Source: Neisseriaceae bacterium
GTDB lineage: Bacteria; Pseudomonadota; Gammaproteobacteria; Burkholderiales; Neisseriaceae
Assembly: GCA_017934045.1 (NCBI GenBank)
Contig: JAGBKK010000022.1
Coordinates: 1 to 64,000 of the forward strand
Direction: 5' to 3'
Length of the DNA: 64,000 bases
A model generated the notes under the pieces. The model was given only the letters and a program-made list of their open reading frames with translations, did no database searches and was not told the DNA's origin. Positions 47,724 to 56,298 of the stretch are shown one piece after another (the first letter of the stretch is position 1; each line of letters starts with the position of its first letter). A program made the position numbers and the translations under genes.

Positions 47724-48136
47724 ATTGATTTTTTAAATAAAAAACACAAAAACAATAGTCGCAAAATAATGCAAAAATGCTATTTTTGCTTGATTTTTTG
47801 GCATTGCGTTTTTTATTGATAAATCAAATATTTGTTATTTTTTTATTGACTTCCAAGTGGTATATAGTTGCCCCCCATTTTGGGGTGGGCTATAATTAAA
47901 AATGGCAACGAACGCAATCTATTACGGTTATAGCCACCCCCCAAAATTAGGTAGCCTATATACCACTACTTAAATTTTGAGGGGTCTTGTGTGCTGTAAT
48001 AAGAGCCGTTTATGGCATTCTTTTTAGAAATTTGGTTTTTAGGGATTTCTTTGAAGAGTGAAGCTCGCGTGGTAAATCATATCCACTAACCATAAACAAA
48101 CAATCAAAACCGACAAGTTAAACGCTTGTCGGTTTT
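47724..48136 (+). repeat. Left arm of an inverted repeat flanking cas9
   Basis: Imperfect inverted copy of 52214-52605. Shared landmarks, in order from outside to inside: 'aaaaaacacaaaaacaatag' region, a GCAAAAA hairpin, 'ttttattgataaa', the repeat-like element, a 30-bp interval, its inverted partner, GCTGTAATAAGAGC, GCTCGCGTGGTA, ATCCACTAA, CAAACAATCAAAACCGAC and the terminator stem. Differences are spread throughout, so the duplication is not recent. Confidence 0.8.
47860..47963 (+). CRISPR. Single CRISPR-repeat-like unit, 30-bp interval and inverted anti-repeat (left)
   Basis: The 37-bp element 47860-47896 starts GTATATAGTTGCCCCCCA and ends TTTTGGGGTGGGCTATAAT. It matches the layout of Neisseria type II-C repeats, including the 3' end 'GCTAYAAT', which in Neisseria is the -10 box inside each repeat. 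After exactly 30 bp comes 47927-47963, its partial reverse complement: eight end bases pair, a middle segment mismatches (bulge), the rest pairs again. That is the repeat/anti-repeat geometry of a tracrRNA. It is not an array. Confidence 0.6.
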
Positions 48137-48140
48137 GCCT
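47903..48140 (+). ncRNA. Candidate tracrRNA, left copy
   Basis: Transcription should start about seven bases after TATAAT at 47891-47896 and run through the anti-repeat (47927-47963), a tail with GCTGTAATAAGAGC and GCTCGCGTGGTA, to the hairpin ACCGACAAG/CTTGTCGGT at 48106-48136 followed by T. The tail has an extra segment not in the right copy (about 48015-48055), so it may be the less active one. Confidence 0.55.
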
Positions 48141-48379
48141 TTATACAATATTTCAGGCAACCTGAAATATTGGTTTTCATCATTTTCATCGCACCTTGCG
48201 GTGCGTTGGTGGGTTAGAAACCCACCCTACGGCGGTAGTCATTCGGTGCATTTGTTATGGCAAGGCTCGCAATAACAGTAGTTTATGTAGGGTGAAATTT
48301 TAGCCCACTGTAACGAACGAAATAATTTCAGGTAGCCAAAAAAAATATAACTCATTGAAAAAAATTATTTTTTTTATAT
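48137..48379. other. Spacer between left tracrRNA and cas9 promoter
   Basis: No gene. Holds a degenerate uptake sequence (48151-48165) and the segment 'cgcaccttgcggtgcgttgg' with 'gtgggtttctaac' type sequence, which recurs inverted at about 52745-52785 outside the right arm. Confidence 0.55.
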
Positions 48380-48408
48380 TTGAATAATGATTTTAAATTT
48401 GTTATGCT
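48380..48408 (+). promoter_or_regulatory. Likely cas9 promoter
   Basis: TTGAAT at 48380-48385 and TATGCT at 48403-48408, spacing 17, about 25 bp before AAGGA and the cas9 ATG. Confidence 0.5.
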
Positions 48409-48441
48409 GTTTTTTTCACACGGATATAAAGGATAAGCAAA

Positions 48442-51400
48442 ATGGCACAGCAACAACACAATTATATTATCGGTTTGGATTTAGGCATTGCGTCTGTGGG
48501 TTGGGCGTGTGTGGCAGTGGATATTTTTACCGATAAAGACGGTAAGGAGCAAGCACAGCCGATAGGGTTGATTGATTGTGGGGTGCGGTGTTTTGCCGCC
48601 GCCGAAAATCCGAAAAATGGCGAGAGTTTGAATTTTGCACGCCGCCAAGCACGCAGTCAAAGACGCACCATTGCCCGCCGTGCCAACCGTATGCGGCAAG
48701 TGCGAAAATTGTTGTTTAAATACGGACTATTAACGGCAAACGAGTTTCAGGCTGCCTATTGTCAAAATCCAAAACATAAAAAAGACAAAGATACAACGCT
48801 TATTAAAGAACGCAATGAAAAATTATTGAAAAAGATAGGTATTCCTGAACAACAACTGCTTTCAGGCAGCCTGAAAAATGATGAAAAAGCCTTTTTCTCT
48901 AATGTTTGGCAGTTGCGAGTTGAAGCCCTACACCGCAAATTAGAGAGAGCAGAATTTGCGGCGGTGATTTGTCATTTGGTGAAACACAGAGGTTATCGTT
49001 CAACAAGAAAATCAGAACGAAAAAATGCGGACGCAGAAACAGGCAAAATGCTAAAAGGCGTTACGGAAAATCATAATTTATTAGAAAATAAAGAATACCA
49101 AAGCCCTGCGGAAATTGCGGTTCATTATTTCTTTAAAGAACACGGTCAAATGCGAAATAAGCAAACACTTGCTTACAAACGCATAAGCAAAGGCGAAAAC
49201 AAGGGGCAGTTTGAATTAGACGCACAGGGGCAGAAAATTCCCATTATTAAAGACGGCGTTCATCAAAAAGAAGGCTCTTATCTGCACACCTTTAACCGTT
49301 TGGATTTAGAAAACGAATTACAACTGATTTTTGAACGCCAAAAATCTTTTGGCAATGAGTATGCGGATAAGGCTTTATGCCAAAAAATCAAGCATATATT
49401 GCATTATCAAAAACCTGCCCTGCAAGGCGATGCTTTGAAAAAAATGTGGGGCAAATGTTCGATTTATGAAAATGAATTGCGAGCTCCCAAAGCGTCTTAT
49501 TCAGGCGAACGCTTTGTGTGGATTTCTAAACTGAATAATTTGAAAATCAACAATAAACCACTCACGGAAGAACAACGCTTGTTGCTCAAAGAATTGCCGT
49601 TTGAACAAAGCAAACTCGCCTTTACGCAAGTGCGTAAAAAATTAGGGCTTGCAGACAATGCAACATTTAATTTATGCCGTTATGTTTATGATAAAGACAA
49701 AACCGCTGAACAAAATTTAGCGGATAGCGAAAAAGCAACGCTGTTTGAAGCCAAGTTTTTTCACGAAGTCAAAAAAGCCTATAAAAATTTGCCGAATGAA
49801 TGGGGCAACCTGAAAGATAATCACGAAAAATTAGACCAAATCGGCGAAGTTTTGGCATTTTACAAGGAAGATAAGGATAGAAAACAGCATTTAAGCGATT
49901 TTTCTAATGATGAAATTGAGGCGATTTTAGAGTTAAATTTTGATAAATCGTTGAATTTATCGCTTAAAGCCATTCGTGAAATTTTGCCCTTAATGGAAAA
50001 CGGTTTGCGTTATGACGAAGCCTGTACGCAGGTTTTTGGCAACCATTACGGCAGAAGTAAAAACAAACAAGCCTTTGACAAACTGCCGCCGATTGATAAA
50101 AAAGACCCTGACACGCCCAATAATCCAGTGGTGTATCGCACCATAACACAGGCACGCAAAATTATTAACGCCCTTATTGCCCAACACGGCAAACCTTTCA
50201 GGGTGCATATTGAAATGGGGCGAGATTTAGGCAAAAGCCGTGATGAACGCAATAAAATTGAAAAACGCCAAAAAGAAAATCAAGCCGAAAGAGAAAGAGA
50301 ACGAGAGCGTTTTATTGAAAATCACGGTTTTGAACCCAAAGGCAAGGATATTTTGCTGTATCGCTTGTATGATAATCAGCACGGCAAATGTTTGTATTCA
50401 GGAAAACCGATTGATTTAGAACAAATTTTTGAAAAAGGTTATGTGGAAATTGACCACGCCATACCGTTTTCGCGTTCTTGGGACGACAGCCAAAATAATA
50501 AAGTTTTGGTTTTGGGGGCAGAAAATCAAAATAAAGGCAATAAAACGCCGTTTGAATGGCTGGGACACGATGAACAAAAATGGCGTGATTTTGAAGCAAG
50601 AGTGAATGCTTGTCGTTTTTCCTTGCGTAAAAAACAAAATATTTTGCGGCAAGAATATGATGAAGAGAAAGAAAAAGAATTTATTTCTCGCAATATCAAC
50701 GATACGCGTTATGCCACTCGCTACCTGAAAAACTATCTTGAAAATAATTTAGCGTTTTCAGGCAGCCTGAAATATCGTGATGAAAATGGCGAAGAACATT
50801 GTTATCAAAAAGTATTTGCACCGCAAGGGCAGATTACTTCCATACTTCGTCGCTCTTGGGGATTTAGCAAAGTGCGAGAAGATAACGACCGTCATCACGC
50901 ATTAGACGCAATTATAGTCGCTTGTGCCACTCCTTTTGTGCAAAACAAAATCACAAATTGGTATAAAAATAAAGAAAATAAGAATACAAATTTAATGCTT
51001 GAAGAAGATGAACAAGGTGAAAAACATTATTCACTTAAAAAACCTTTTCCTACGCCGTGGTACTTTTTCCGCAATGAAATTAACTTGCGTGTATTTAATC
51101 AAGTAGAAAAAAGCAAAGATGAGTGGGAAGTGTTAGACATTGAACACCGTGATGAACTTCTTGATTTAATTCGCGACAAACTCCCCGACCGTCCTGCTGA
51201 ATTAGCACAACACGAATTTGTGCAACCTTTGTTTGTTTCACGTAAAGTGCGTAAAAAAATTTCAGGGCAAGGGCATTTGGAAACTTTGTATTCCGAAAAA
51301 TCCACGCACAAAAATAAACCGCAAAGCGGCATTCACCTGCGTGGCGGCATTGTGGCAAATGCCACAATGATACGCATTGATGTTTTCCGCCACAAAAAAA

Positions 51401-51903
51401 CGCACAAAAATTATATTGTGCCGATTTACGCACACCAAGCCACAAACGGCGTTTTGCCTAATCGTGCGATTGTGTCAGGAAAAGATAAAGGCACAGGCAA
51501 GAAAAAAGAATGGTTAGAAATGACGGACGAATATGAATTTATCTATTCATTCTATCCATTTGATTTAATTGAAATTCGTGATAAGAAAAATCCTGAAAAA
51601 CGCATTTTTGGGTATTATCGACAATGCAATATTGCAACAGGCGGTGTGGATATTCAACAGCCCGAAGACGACTGGACAAGAATAAAACATTACCAAAATA
51701 AATTTGGTCGTCAAAGAAAATCATCAGATAATGAATCTGACACAACCGCCAAAGATGAAAAACAAACCACTTTATTTCAGGGCGTGGGCATTCAAAATAT
51801 GGAAGTTACCAAATATGCCGTTGATGTTTTAGGACGCAAAATCACCCCGATTGCCCCAGAAGAACGGCAAGGCTTTGATGAATTGTTTCATGATGACGAA
51901 TAA
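48442..51903 (+). CDS. cas9: CRISPR-associated endonuclease Cas9, type II-C
   Basis: 1153 aa, a little longer than N. meningitidis Cas9 (1082). RuvC-I '[14 protein letters not shown]' with Asp13; Arg-rich bridge helix '[20 protein letters not shown]'; RuvC-II '[14 protein letters not shown]'; HNH '[15 protein letters not shown]' with His672; RuvC-III '[16 protein letters not shown]' with Asp822; the C-terminal PAM-interacting region has 'ADNATM'-type block '[16 protein letters not shown]'. All catalytic residues are present. Two uptake palindromes are translated as 'SGSLK' (48861 and 50757). AAGGAT lies seven bases before the ATG. It stands alone between two tracrRNA-bearing inverted repeats, divergent from cas1-cas2. 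Confidence 0.97.
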   Translation: MAQQQHNYIIGLDLGIASVGWACVAVDIFTDKDGKEQAQPIGLIDCGVRCFAAAENPKNGESLNFARRQARSQRRTIARRANRMRQVRKLLFKYGLLTANEFQAAYCQNPKHKKDKDTTLIKERNEKLLKKIGIPEQQLLSGSLKNDEKAFFSNVWQLRVEALHRKLERAEFAAVICHLVKHRGYRSTRKSERKNADAETGKMLKGVTENHNLLENKEYQSPAEIAVHYFFKEHGQMRNKQTLAYKRISKGENKGQFELDAQGQKIPIIKDGVHQKEGSYLHTFNRLDLENELQLIFERQKSFGNEYADKALCQKIKHILHYQKPALQGDALKKMWGKCSIYENELRAPKASYSGERFVWISKLNNLKINNKPLTEEQRLLLKELPFEQSKLAFTQVRKKLGLADNATFNLCRYVYDKDKTAEQNLADSEKATLFEAKFFHEVKKAYKNLPNEWGNLKDNHEKLDQIGEVLAFYKEDKDRKQHLSDFSNDEIEAILELNFDKSLNLSLKAIREILPLMENGLRYDEACTQVFGNHYGRSKNKQAFDKLPPIDKKDPDTPNNPVVYRTITQARKIINALIAQHGKPFRVHIEMGRDLGKSRDERNKIEKRQKENQAERERERERFIENHGFEPKGKDILLYRLYDNQHGKCLYSGKPIDLEQIFEKGYVEIDHAIPFSRSWDDSQNNKVLVLGAENQNKGNKTPFEWLGHDEQKWRDFEARVNACRFSLRKKQNILRQEYDEEKEKEFISRNINDTRYATRYLKNYLENNLAFSGSLKYRDENGEEHCYQKVFAPQGQITSILRRSWGFSKVREDNDRHHALDAIIVACATPFVQNKITNWYKNKENKNTNLMLEEDEQGEKHYSLKKPFPTPWYFFRNEINLRVFNQVEKSKDEWEVLDIEHRDELLDLIRDKLPDRPAELAQHEFVQPLFVSRKVRKKISGQGHLETLYSEKSTHKNKPQSGIHLRGGIVANATMIRIDVFRHKKTHKNYIVPIYAHQATNGVLPNRAIVSGKDKGTGKKKEWLEMTDEYEFIYSFYPFDLIEIRDKKNPEKRIFGYYRQCNIATGGVDIQQPEDDWTRIKHYQNKFGRQRKSSDNESDTTAKDEKQTTLFQGVGIQNMEVTKYAVDVLGRKITPIAPEERQGFDELFHDDE

Positions 51904-51957
51904 AGCATTTATGCGTAGGGTGGGCAACTTTGAAGCTCCACGCAGTTTTATTCAATT

Positions 51958-52183
51958 TTCAGGCAGCCTGAAACCTTTACAAAACCTATTTATCTATATA
52001 ATAAATGCAGATATTATAGGGTGGGCAGGCTACCCACCAACAACGCCGTGAGAAGTTGATTACTTATTGATATTTAATAAAATTCCGACCTGTCGGGCGG
52101 CTGGTGGGCTGACACGCCCACCCTATAACGATTGCATTTATCATTATGCTTAAAATAGGTTTTGCAAAGGTTTCAGCCTGAAA
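51958..52183. mobile_element. Miniature inverted-repeat element, family 2
   Basis: Begins TTCAGGCAGCCTGAAACC then TTTACAAAACCTATTT, and ends with AAATAGGTTTTGCAAAGG then TTTCAGCCTGAA, a near-perfect inverted repeat of about 34 bp. The interior has 'gtgggcaggctacccacc' hairpins. The ends start with an uptake sequence. A second copy lies at 55585. Confidence 0.65.
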
Positions 52184-52209
52184 AACTCGCAATGACGAAA
52201 TAAATAAAA

Positions 52210-52426
52210 AGACAAAACCGACAAGTTTTAACTTGTCGGTTTTGATTGTTTGGGGGATTGTTGTGTGGATTAGTGGATACCCCTTTTATGTGAATGCACA
52301 CATATACCACGCGAGCGTCTTTTAACCACACTGCTCTTATTACAGCCTGTTCATACCTTTTAAGGTATATAGCCCACCCTTATTTGGGGGGGCGGCTATA
52401 ACAAATAAAGGTAAAACAATTTGCTT
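52210..52426 (-). ncRNA. Candidate tracrRNA, right copy
   Basis: Minus strand: after TATAAT at 52438-52433 and a 30-bp interval comes the anti-repeat (52402-52365), then the hairpin ATACCTTAAAAGGTAT, then 'AGGCTGTAATAAGAGC', 'AGTGTGG', 'ACGCTCGCGTGGTA', and the terminator ACCGACAAG/CTTGTCGGT at 52243-52214. The order AGGC..GU, AAGA..UGUG, ACGCUC resembles the N. meningitidis tracrRNA tail as I recall it. It runs towards the 3' end of cas9. Confidence 0.6.
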
Positions 52427-52605
52427 GATAGGATTATAGCCCACCCCGAAATGGGGGGCAACTATATACCCCTTGAACGCTCATAAAAAAAACGCAACGA
52501 TTTGTTTTATCAATAAAAAATTTAACGCTAAAAAATAAAGCAAAAACACCGTTTTTGCACTATTTTACGACTATTGTTTTTGTGTTTTTTATTAAAAAAA
52601 TCAAT
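52214..52605 (-). repeat. Right arm of the inverted repeat flanking cas9
   Basis: Inverted, diverged copy of 47724-48136, about 4.1 kb away inner end to inner end. The outer part keeps a hairpin GCAAAAAC/GTTTTTGC where the left has GCAAAAAT/ATTTTTGC. An uptake palindrome follows directly outside. Confidence 0.8.
52365..52469 (-). CRISPR. Single CRISPR-repeat-like unit, 30-bp interval and inverted anti-repeat (right)
   Basis: Read on the minus strand, 52469-52433 starts GTATATAGTTGCCCCCCA and ends TTTCGGGGTGGGCTATAAT, one base different from the left unit. The 30-bp interval (52432-52403) is unrelated to the left interval. Then comes the anti-repeat 52402-52365 (38 bp). The core CATTTCG is shared with the N. 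meningitidis repeat. Confidence 0.6.
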
Positions 52606-52942
52606 TTCAGGCTGCCTGAAAACACTTTATCCATTACAGTGGCGTAACGCCCTTATGACGATAATTATTCGCTGCATTTTCCATAGCAAGAAGATGACCA
52701 CGCATAGCCTGTCGGCTATACTCGTTATGACAGAAATGGCGTAGAGTGGGTTTCTAACCACCAACGCACCGCAAGGTGCGATGAAAATGATTAAACTAAT
52801 CTTTCAGGCAGCCTGAAAATTATATAAAATCCACAATCAATTCAATCAACTACCATTTTCAGGCTGCCTGAAACTTTGTTTATAGGGCAATACAGGTTAA
52901 AATCTACCCTTTATCCAATCGACAACAACAGGAGTGCCAAAA
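52606..52942. other. Intergenic stretch before pta, no gene
   Basis: Uptake palindromes at 52606, 52803 and 52859, the recurrent 'ccaccaacgcaccgcaaggtgcg' type segment (inverted relative to 48190), and no convincing frame. Confidence 0.6.
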
Positions 52943-54622
52943 ATGAGTGTTTTTCTTACCGTTTCTTTGAACAAATCCGCTGCCACTGCGTATCCTGCTT
53001 ATGCCGTTGCACGGGCGTGCAAACGCTTGGGGCGTGTTGTGGGCTGTTTGATGTTTGCTGCCGAACGCAAATCTGCCGAACGCATTTTTCGTGAAGCGCA
53101 GGAAAAATTCAATACCAATTTGCCGCCGTTAATGCCTTTAACTTCTGTGGAAGATTTTTTTATTCAGGGGGCGGCTGATGATTTTATTGATGAAATCTAC
53201 GCTCGCTATAAACTCCTTGCCGATTGTGATACGGTGGTGGTGGAAGGTTTAACGCCGTCTAATAAACGCCCATTTTTGTTTGCGAAAAACCGCGAGATTG
53301 CCAAAGAATTAAACGCCCAAGTGATTTTGGTGATTGACGCGTCTGAACACGAACCCGAAGATGTGGTTCTGCACTTAAAAACAGGTGCAAATGAATTTGC
53401 CGATGTGGGTGTGGCTGGTTTTGTTTTGGTTCGCGATCAAGCGGACGCGGATATTTTTGTTAAGAAAATCCGTGAGTTAATGGGTGAAAATGCCATACCG
53501 TGTTTGGGCACTATGCCGAATGATAAAGACGGCGACTGGAACAGTTTATTTGCGGACGCTTTGCGTGATTGCGTGGATAAAGCAGAAACCAGCCGTGTGT
53601 CGCCTGCGGCGTTCCGCAGCAATATGATGGCACAAGCGATTGCCGCCAACAAACGCATTGTGTTGCCCGAAGGTGCTGAACCACGCACGGTTGCCGCCGC
53701 CATTATCTGCCAAAATAAAGGCATTGCTCGCTGTGTACTTTTGGCAGATAAAAAAGAAGTGCAGCAAGTTGCTGAACAGATGAATTTAACGCTGCCTGAA
53801 AGTTTGGAAATTATTAACCCTGCGGAAATTGCAGAAAATTATGTTGCACCGCTGGTTGAAATGCGAAAAGCCAAAGGCATGACCGAAGAAAAAGCCCGTG
53901 AAGCCTTAACCGACAGCGTTTTTGTCGGCACAATGATGATGGCATTGAACGAAGTTGATGGTTTGGTATCAGGTGCGGTGCATACCACAGCCAACACCAT
54001 TCGCCCAGCGTTGCAAGTCATCAAAACCGCACCTAATGCGTCTTTGGTGTCCAGCGTATTCTTTATGTTAATGCCTGACCAAGTGTTGGTGTATGGCGAC
54101 TGTGCGGTTAATCCCAAGCCGACTGCGGCGGAGTTAGCCGATATTGCCATTCAATCTGCCGATTCAGCCATTGCCTTTGGTATTGAGCCGAAAGTGGCGA
54201 TGATTTCTTACTCCACAGGCAATTCAGGCACAGGCGAAGATGTGGAAAAAGTGATTGAAGCTACGCGTATTGCCAAAGAAAAACGCCCTGATTTGTTGAT
54301 TGACGGACCTTTGCAATATGACGCAGCAAGCGTGCCAAGTGTAGGCAAACAAAAAGCCCCCGATAGCAAAGTGGCAGGACAAGCCACCGTGTTTATCTTC
54401 CCTGATTTGAACACAGGTAACTGCACTTACAAAGCGGTACAACGCAGTGCCAATGTATTAAGCGTAGGACCAATGTTGCAAGGTTTGAACAAACCTGTGA
54501 ATGACTTGTCTCGCGGTGCGTTGGTGGGCGATATTGTTTATACCATTGCACTCACCGCCATTCAGGCAGAACAATTTAAAAACCGTCCAGCGTCAGGCAC
54601 AAGCGGCGTTCAGGCTGCCTGA
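52943..54622 (+). CDS. pta: Phosphate acetyltransferase
   Basis: 559 aa. Makes acetyl-phosphate from acetyl-CoA. The C-terminal PTA domain from about residue 230 shows '[20 protein letters not shown]', '[20 protein letters not shown]', '[16 protein letters not shown]' and '[19 protein letters not shown]' (first 20 only quoted). The N-terminal AAA-like domain is shorter than in E. coli (714 aa) and lacks a clear P-loop ('[15 protein letters not shown]'). Start ATG 52943 with AGGAG upstream. The last codons (VQAA, TGA) are an uptake sequence. ackA is not adjacent. Confidence 0.92.
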   Translation: MSVFLTVSLNKSAATAYPAYAVARACKRLGRVVGCLMFAAERKSAERIFREAQEKFNTNLPPLMPLTSVEDFFIQGAADDFIDEIYARYKLLADCDTVVVEGLTPSNKRPFLFAKNREIAKELNAQVILVIDASEHEPEDVVLHLKTGANEFADVGVAGFVLVRDQADADIFVKKIRELMGENAIPCLGTMPNDKDGDWNSLFADALRDCVDKAETSRVSPAAFRSNMMAQAIAANKRIVLPEGAEPRTVAAAIICQNKGIARCVLLADKKEVQQVAEQMNLTLPESLEIINPAEIAENYVAPLVEMRKAKGMTEEKAREALTDSVFVGTMMMALNEVDGLVSGAVHTTANTIRPALQVIKTAPNASLVSSVFFMLMPDQVLVYGDCAVNPKPTAAELADIAIQSADSAIAFGIEPKVAMISYSTGNSGTGEDVEKVIEATRIAKEKRPDLLIDGPLQYDAASVPSVGKQKAPDSKVAGQATVFIFPDLNTGNCTYKAVQRSANVLSVGPMLQGLNKPVNDLSRGALVGDIVYTIALTAIQAEQFKNRPASGTSGVQAA

Positions 54623-54797
54623 AAGTAGGGTGGGTCTTTGACCCACCATAATAAATGACTTGTTTTTTCAGGCAGCCTGAAAAAATATTCGTCATTCTGA
54701 ACGGAGCGTTAGCGTAGTGAAGAATCTCAACTATGATACAGATTTTTCGCCGATTGGCTCAAAATGACGCTTGTTTTTTTTAGCCTGCCTGAAAGCG
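54623..54797. other. Intergenic repeats after pta
   Basis: Contains 'gtagggtgggtctttgaccc', an uptake palindrome at 54669 and a 'cattctgaacggagcg...gaagaatct' segment of a kind found repeated in many bacterial genomes. No gene. Confidence 0.5.
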
Positions 54798-55526
54798 TTA
54801 AATTTGTTCATTATCTTTTAAAACTCGCCATTTGCCCAAAGGCAAGTCGGCGAGTTTAATTTTGCCAATGCGTACGCGTTTTAAGCCAATCACTTTCACG
54901 CCGACCAATGCACACATTCGGCGAATTTGGCGTTTTTTGCCTTCTTGTAAAATAAATTTTAATTGCTGTTCATTTTGCCGTGTAACAATCGCAGGTTTAA
55001 GTTTTTTACCGTCCAAAGATAAACCAAAATTAAGTAATTTTAAGCCTTGTTCATCTAATTTTCCTTGAATGCGTACCAAATATTCTTTTTTAATGAGACT
55101 TTCTTCACCGATGATTTTTTTGGCTAAAACGCCATTTTGTGTGAGCAATAATAATCCAGTAGAATCAATATCTAATCGTCCTGCTGGGGCTAATCCTTTT
55201 ATGGGTAATTTTGGCATTGGTTCATTATTGGGAGAATAAAAATTATCTGCTGTAATTAACGATAACGCCGATAAATAATTTTTTTCAGGCTGACTACTGA
55301 CATAACCCACAGGTTTATGTAAAATAACGGTGATTTTGTTATGGATATTTTGTTGTGCTTTGGATAATAATTCAATTTTGTCTGTTGCACACACTTTTTG
55401 CCCTAAAACCGCAGGCTTGCCATTTACCAAAACCCAGCCTTTTTCAATATATTCATCGGCTTCGCGGCGAGAACACAAGTTTAATTGTGCCATATGCTTG
55501 GATAGGCGGACAAGTTCGGTATTCAT
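54798..55526 (-). CDS. rluF: 23S rRNA pseudouridine synthase, RluF/RsuA family
   Basis: 242 aa. N-terminal S4 domain 'RLSKHMAQLNLCSRREADEY', then the catalytic 'APAGRLDIDSTGLLLLTQNG' with the Asp, and 'EGKKRQIRRMCALVGVKVIG'. These are RsuA-superfamily features; the short linker and 'GYVSSQPEKN' block favour RluF (U2604 of 23S rRNA) over RsuA or RluB, with moderate certainty. Confidence 0.8.
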   Translation of the reverse strand: MNTELVRLSKHMAQLNLCSRREADEYIEKGWVLVNGKPAVLGQKVCATDKIELLSKAQQNIHNKITVILHKPVGYVSSQPEKNYLSALSLITADNFYSPNNEPMPKLPIKGLAPAGRLDIDSTGLLLLTQNGVLAKKIIGEESLIKKEYLVRIQGKLDEQGLKLLNFGLSLDGKKLKPAIVTRQNEQQLKFILQEGKKRQIRRMCALVGVKVIGLKRVRIGKIKLADLPLGKWRVLKDNEQI

Positions 55527-55584
55527 CAGATTGATTTAGGGTAAAAGGCGTTATGGTATCTTATTTTGTGGTGTTTTAATAGTT

Positions 55585-55748
55585 TTCAGGCAGCCTGAAA
55601 CCTTTGCAAAGGGGGTAGATATGGTAGATTTCAAAGTTATAGTAGCACAGAAAACGAAGACATAACAATTAGTTAGGCTATGTTTGCGAGCAACGCATAA
55701 CAAAGAAATGTACCACAGATGCCCATTTTGCAAAGGTTTCAGCCTGAA
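55585..55748. mobile_element. Miniature inverted-repeat element, family 2 (second copy)
   Basis: Left end TTCAGGCAGCCTGAAACC then TTTGCAAA, right end TTTGCAAAGGTTTCAGCCTGAA, with looser pairing for about 20 bp more. Ends directly before the ribosome site of the NlpC/P60 gene. A 66-codon minus-strand frame in it is not thought to be a gene. Confidence 0.65.
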
Positions 55749-55763
55749 CATAAGGGAAATAAT

Positions 55764-56273
55764 ATGCGATTATGGCTTTTTATCGGTTTATTAAGCGTTT
55801 TAACAGCGTGTTCTACGCCTACGCCTGTGGCGAAAAAAACTTCGCCTGTTGCCAACACGCCAAGTGTTCGTATAGCAGAACTTGACCACGCCACTGCGTC
55901 AAGCGAACTGATGTTGCAAAGTATGAGCCTGATTGGCACGCCGTATCGTTTTGGCGGCAGCAGTCGTGATACAGGCTTTGATTGTAGCGGTATGGTGCAG
56001 TATGTGTATCAAACCGCACTCGGCGTATCTTTGCCACGCACCGCTCGCGATATGGCAGGAGCAGGACGCTCAATCCCTAAAAATCAGTTGAAAGTGGGCG
56101 ATTTGGTGTTTTTTAATACCAATGGCAAAAAATTCTCGCATGTGGGTTTGTATATTGGCGAAAATCGTTTTATTCACTCGCCAAGTAAAAATAAAACAAT
56201 TAGAATCAATTATTTAAGCGATAAATATTATGCAAGCCGTTTTACAGGGGCAAGAACTTTTTTTAGTAAATAA
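55764..56273 (+). CDS. NlpC/P60 lipoprotein endopeptidase
   Basis: 169 aa. Lipobox 'LLSVLTAC'; NlpC/P60 cysteine peptidase with 'GTPYRFGGSSRDTGFDCSGM' (catalytic Cys), 'GDLVFFNTNGKKFSHVGLYI' (His) and 'RFIHSPSKN'. It should cut D-Glu-diaminopimelate links in peptidoglycan. Start ATG 55764 with AAGGGAAA; the longer frame from 55719 lies in the element. Confidence 0.88.
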   Translation: MRLWLFIGLLSVLTACSTPTPVAKKTSPVANTPSVRIAELDHATASSELMLQSMSLIGTPYRFGGSSRDTGFDCSGMVQYVYQTALGVSLPRTARDMAGAGRSIPKNQLKVGDLVFFNTNGKKFSHVGLYIGENRFIHSPSKNKTIRINYLSDKYYASRFTGARTFFSK

Positions 56274-56298
56274 TTGTTTTCAGGCAGCCTGAAAACAG

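Noticed and set aside
48861-48875. Uptake palindrome in cas9 as an insertion that breaks the gene
   Set aside because: It is in frame (SGSLK) and the protein continues normally; all catalytic motifs are intact.
47860-52469. The repeat-like elements as ends of an insertion sequence or IS200/605 hairpins
   Set aside because: No transposase or target duplication is seen, and the repeat/anti-repeat bulge pattern beside cas9 fits tracrRNA better.
55551-55751. 66-codon minus-strand frame before the NlpC/P60 gene
   Set aside because: It lies within a miniature inverted-repeat element and has no ribosome site.
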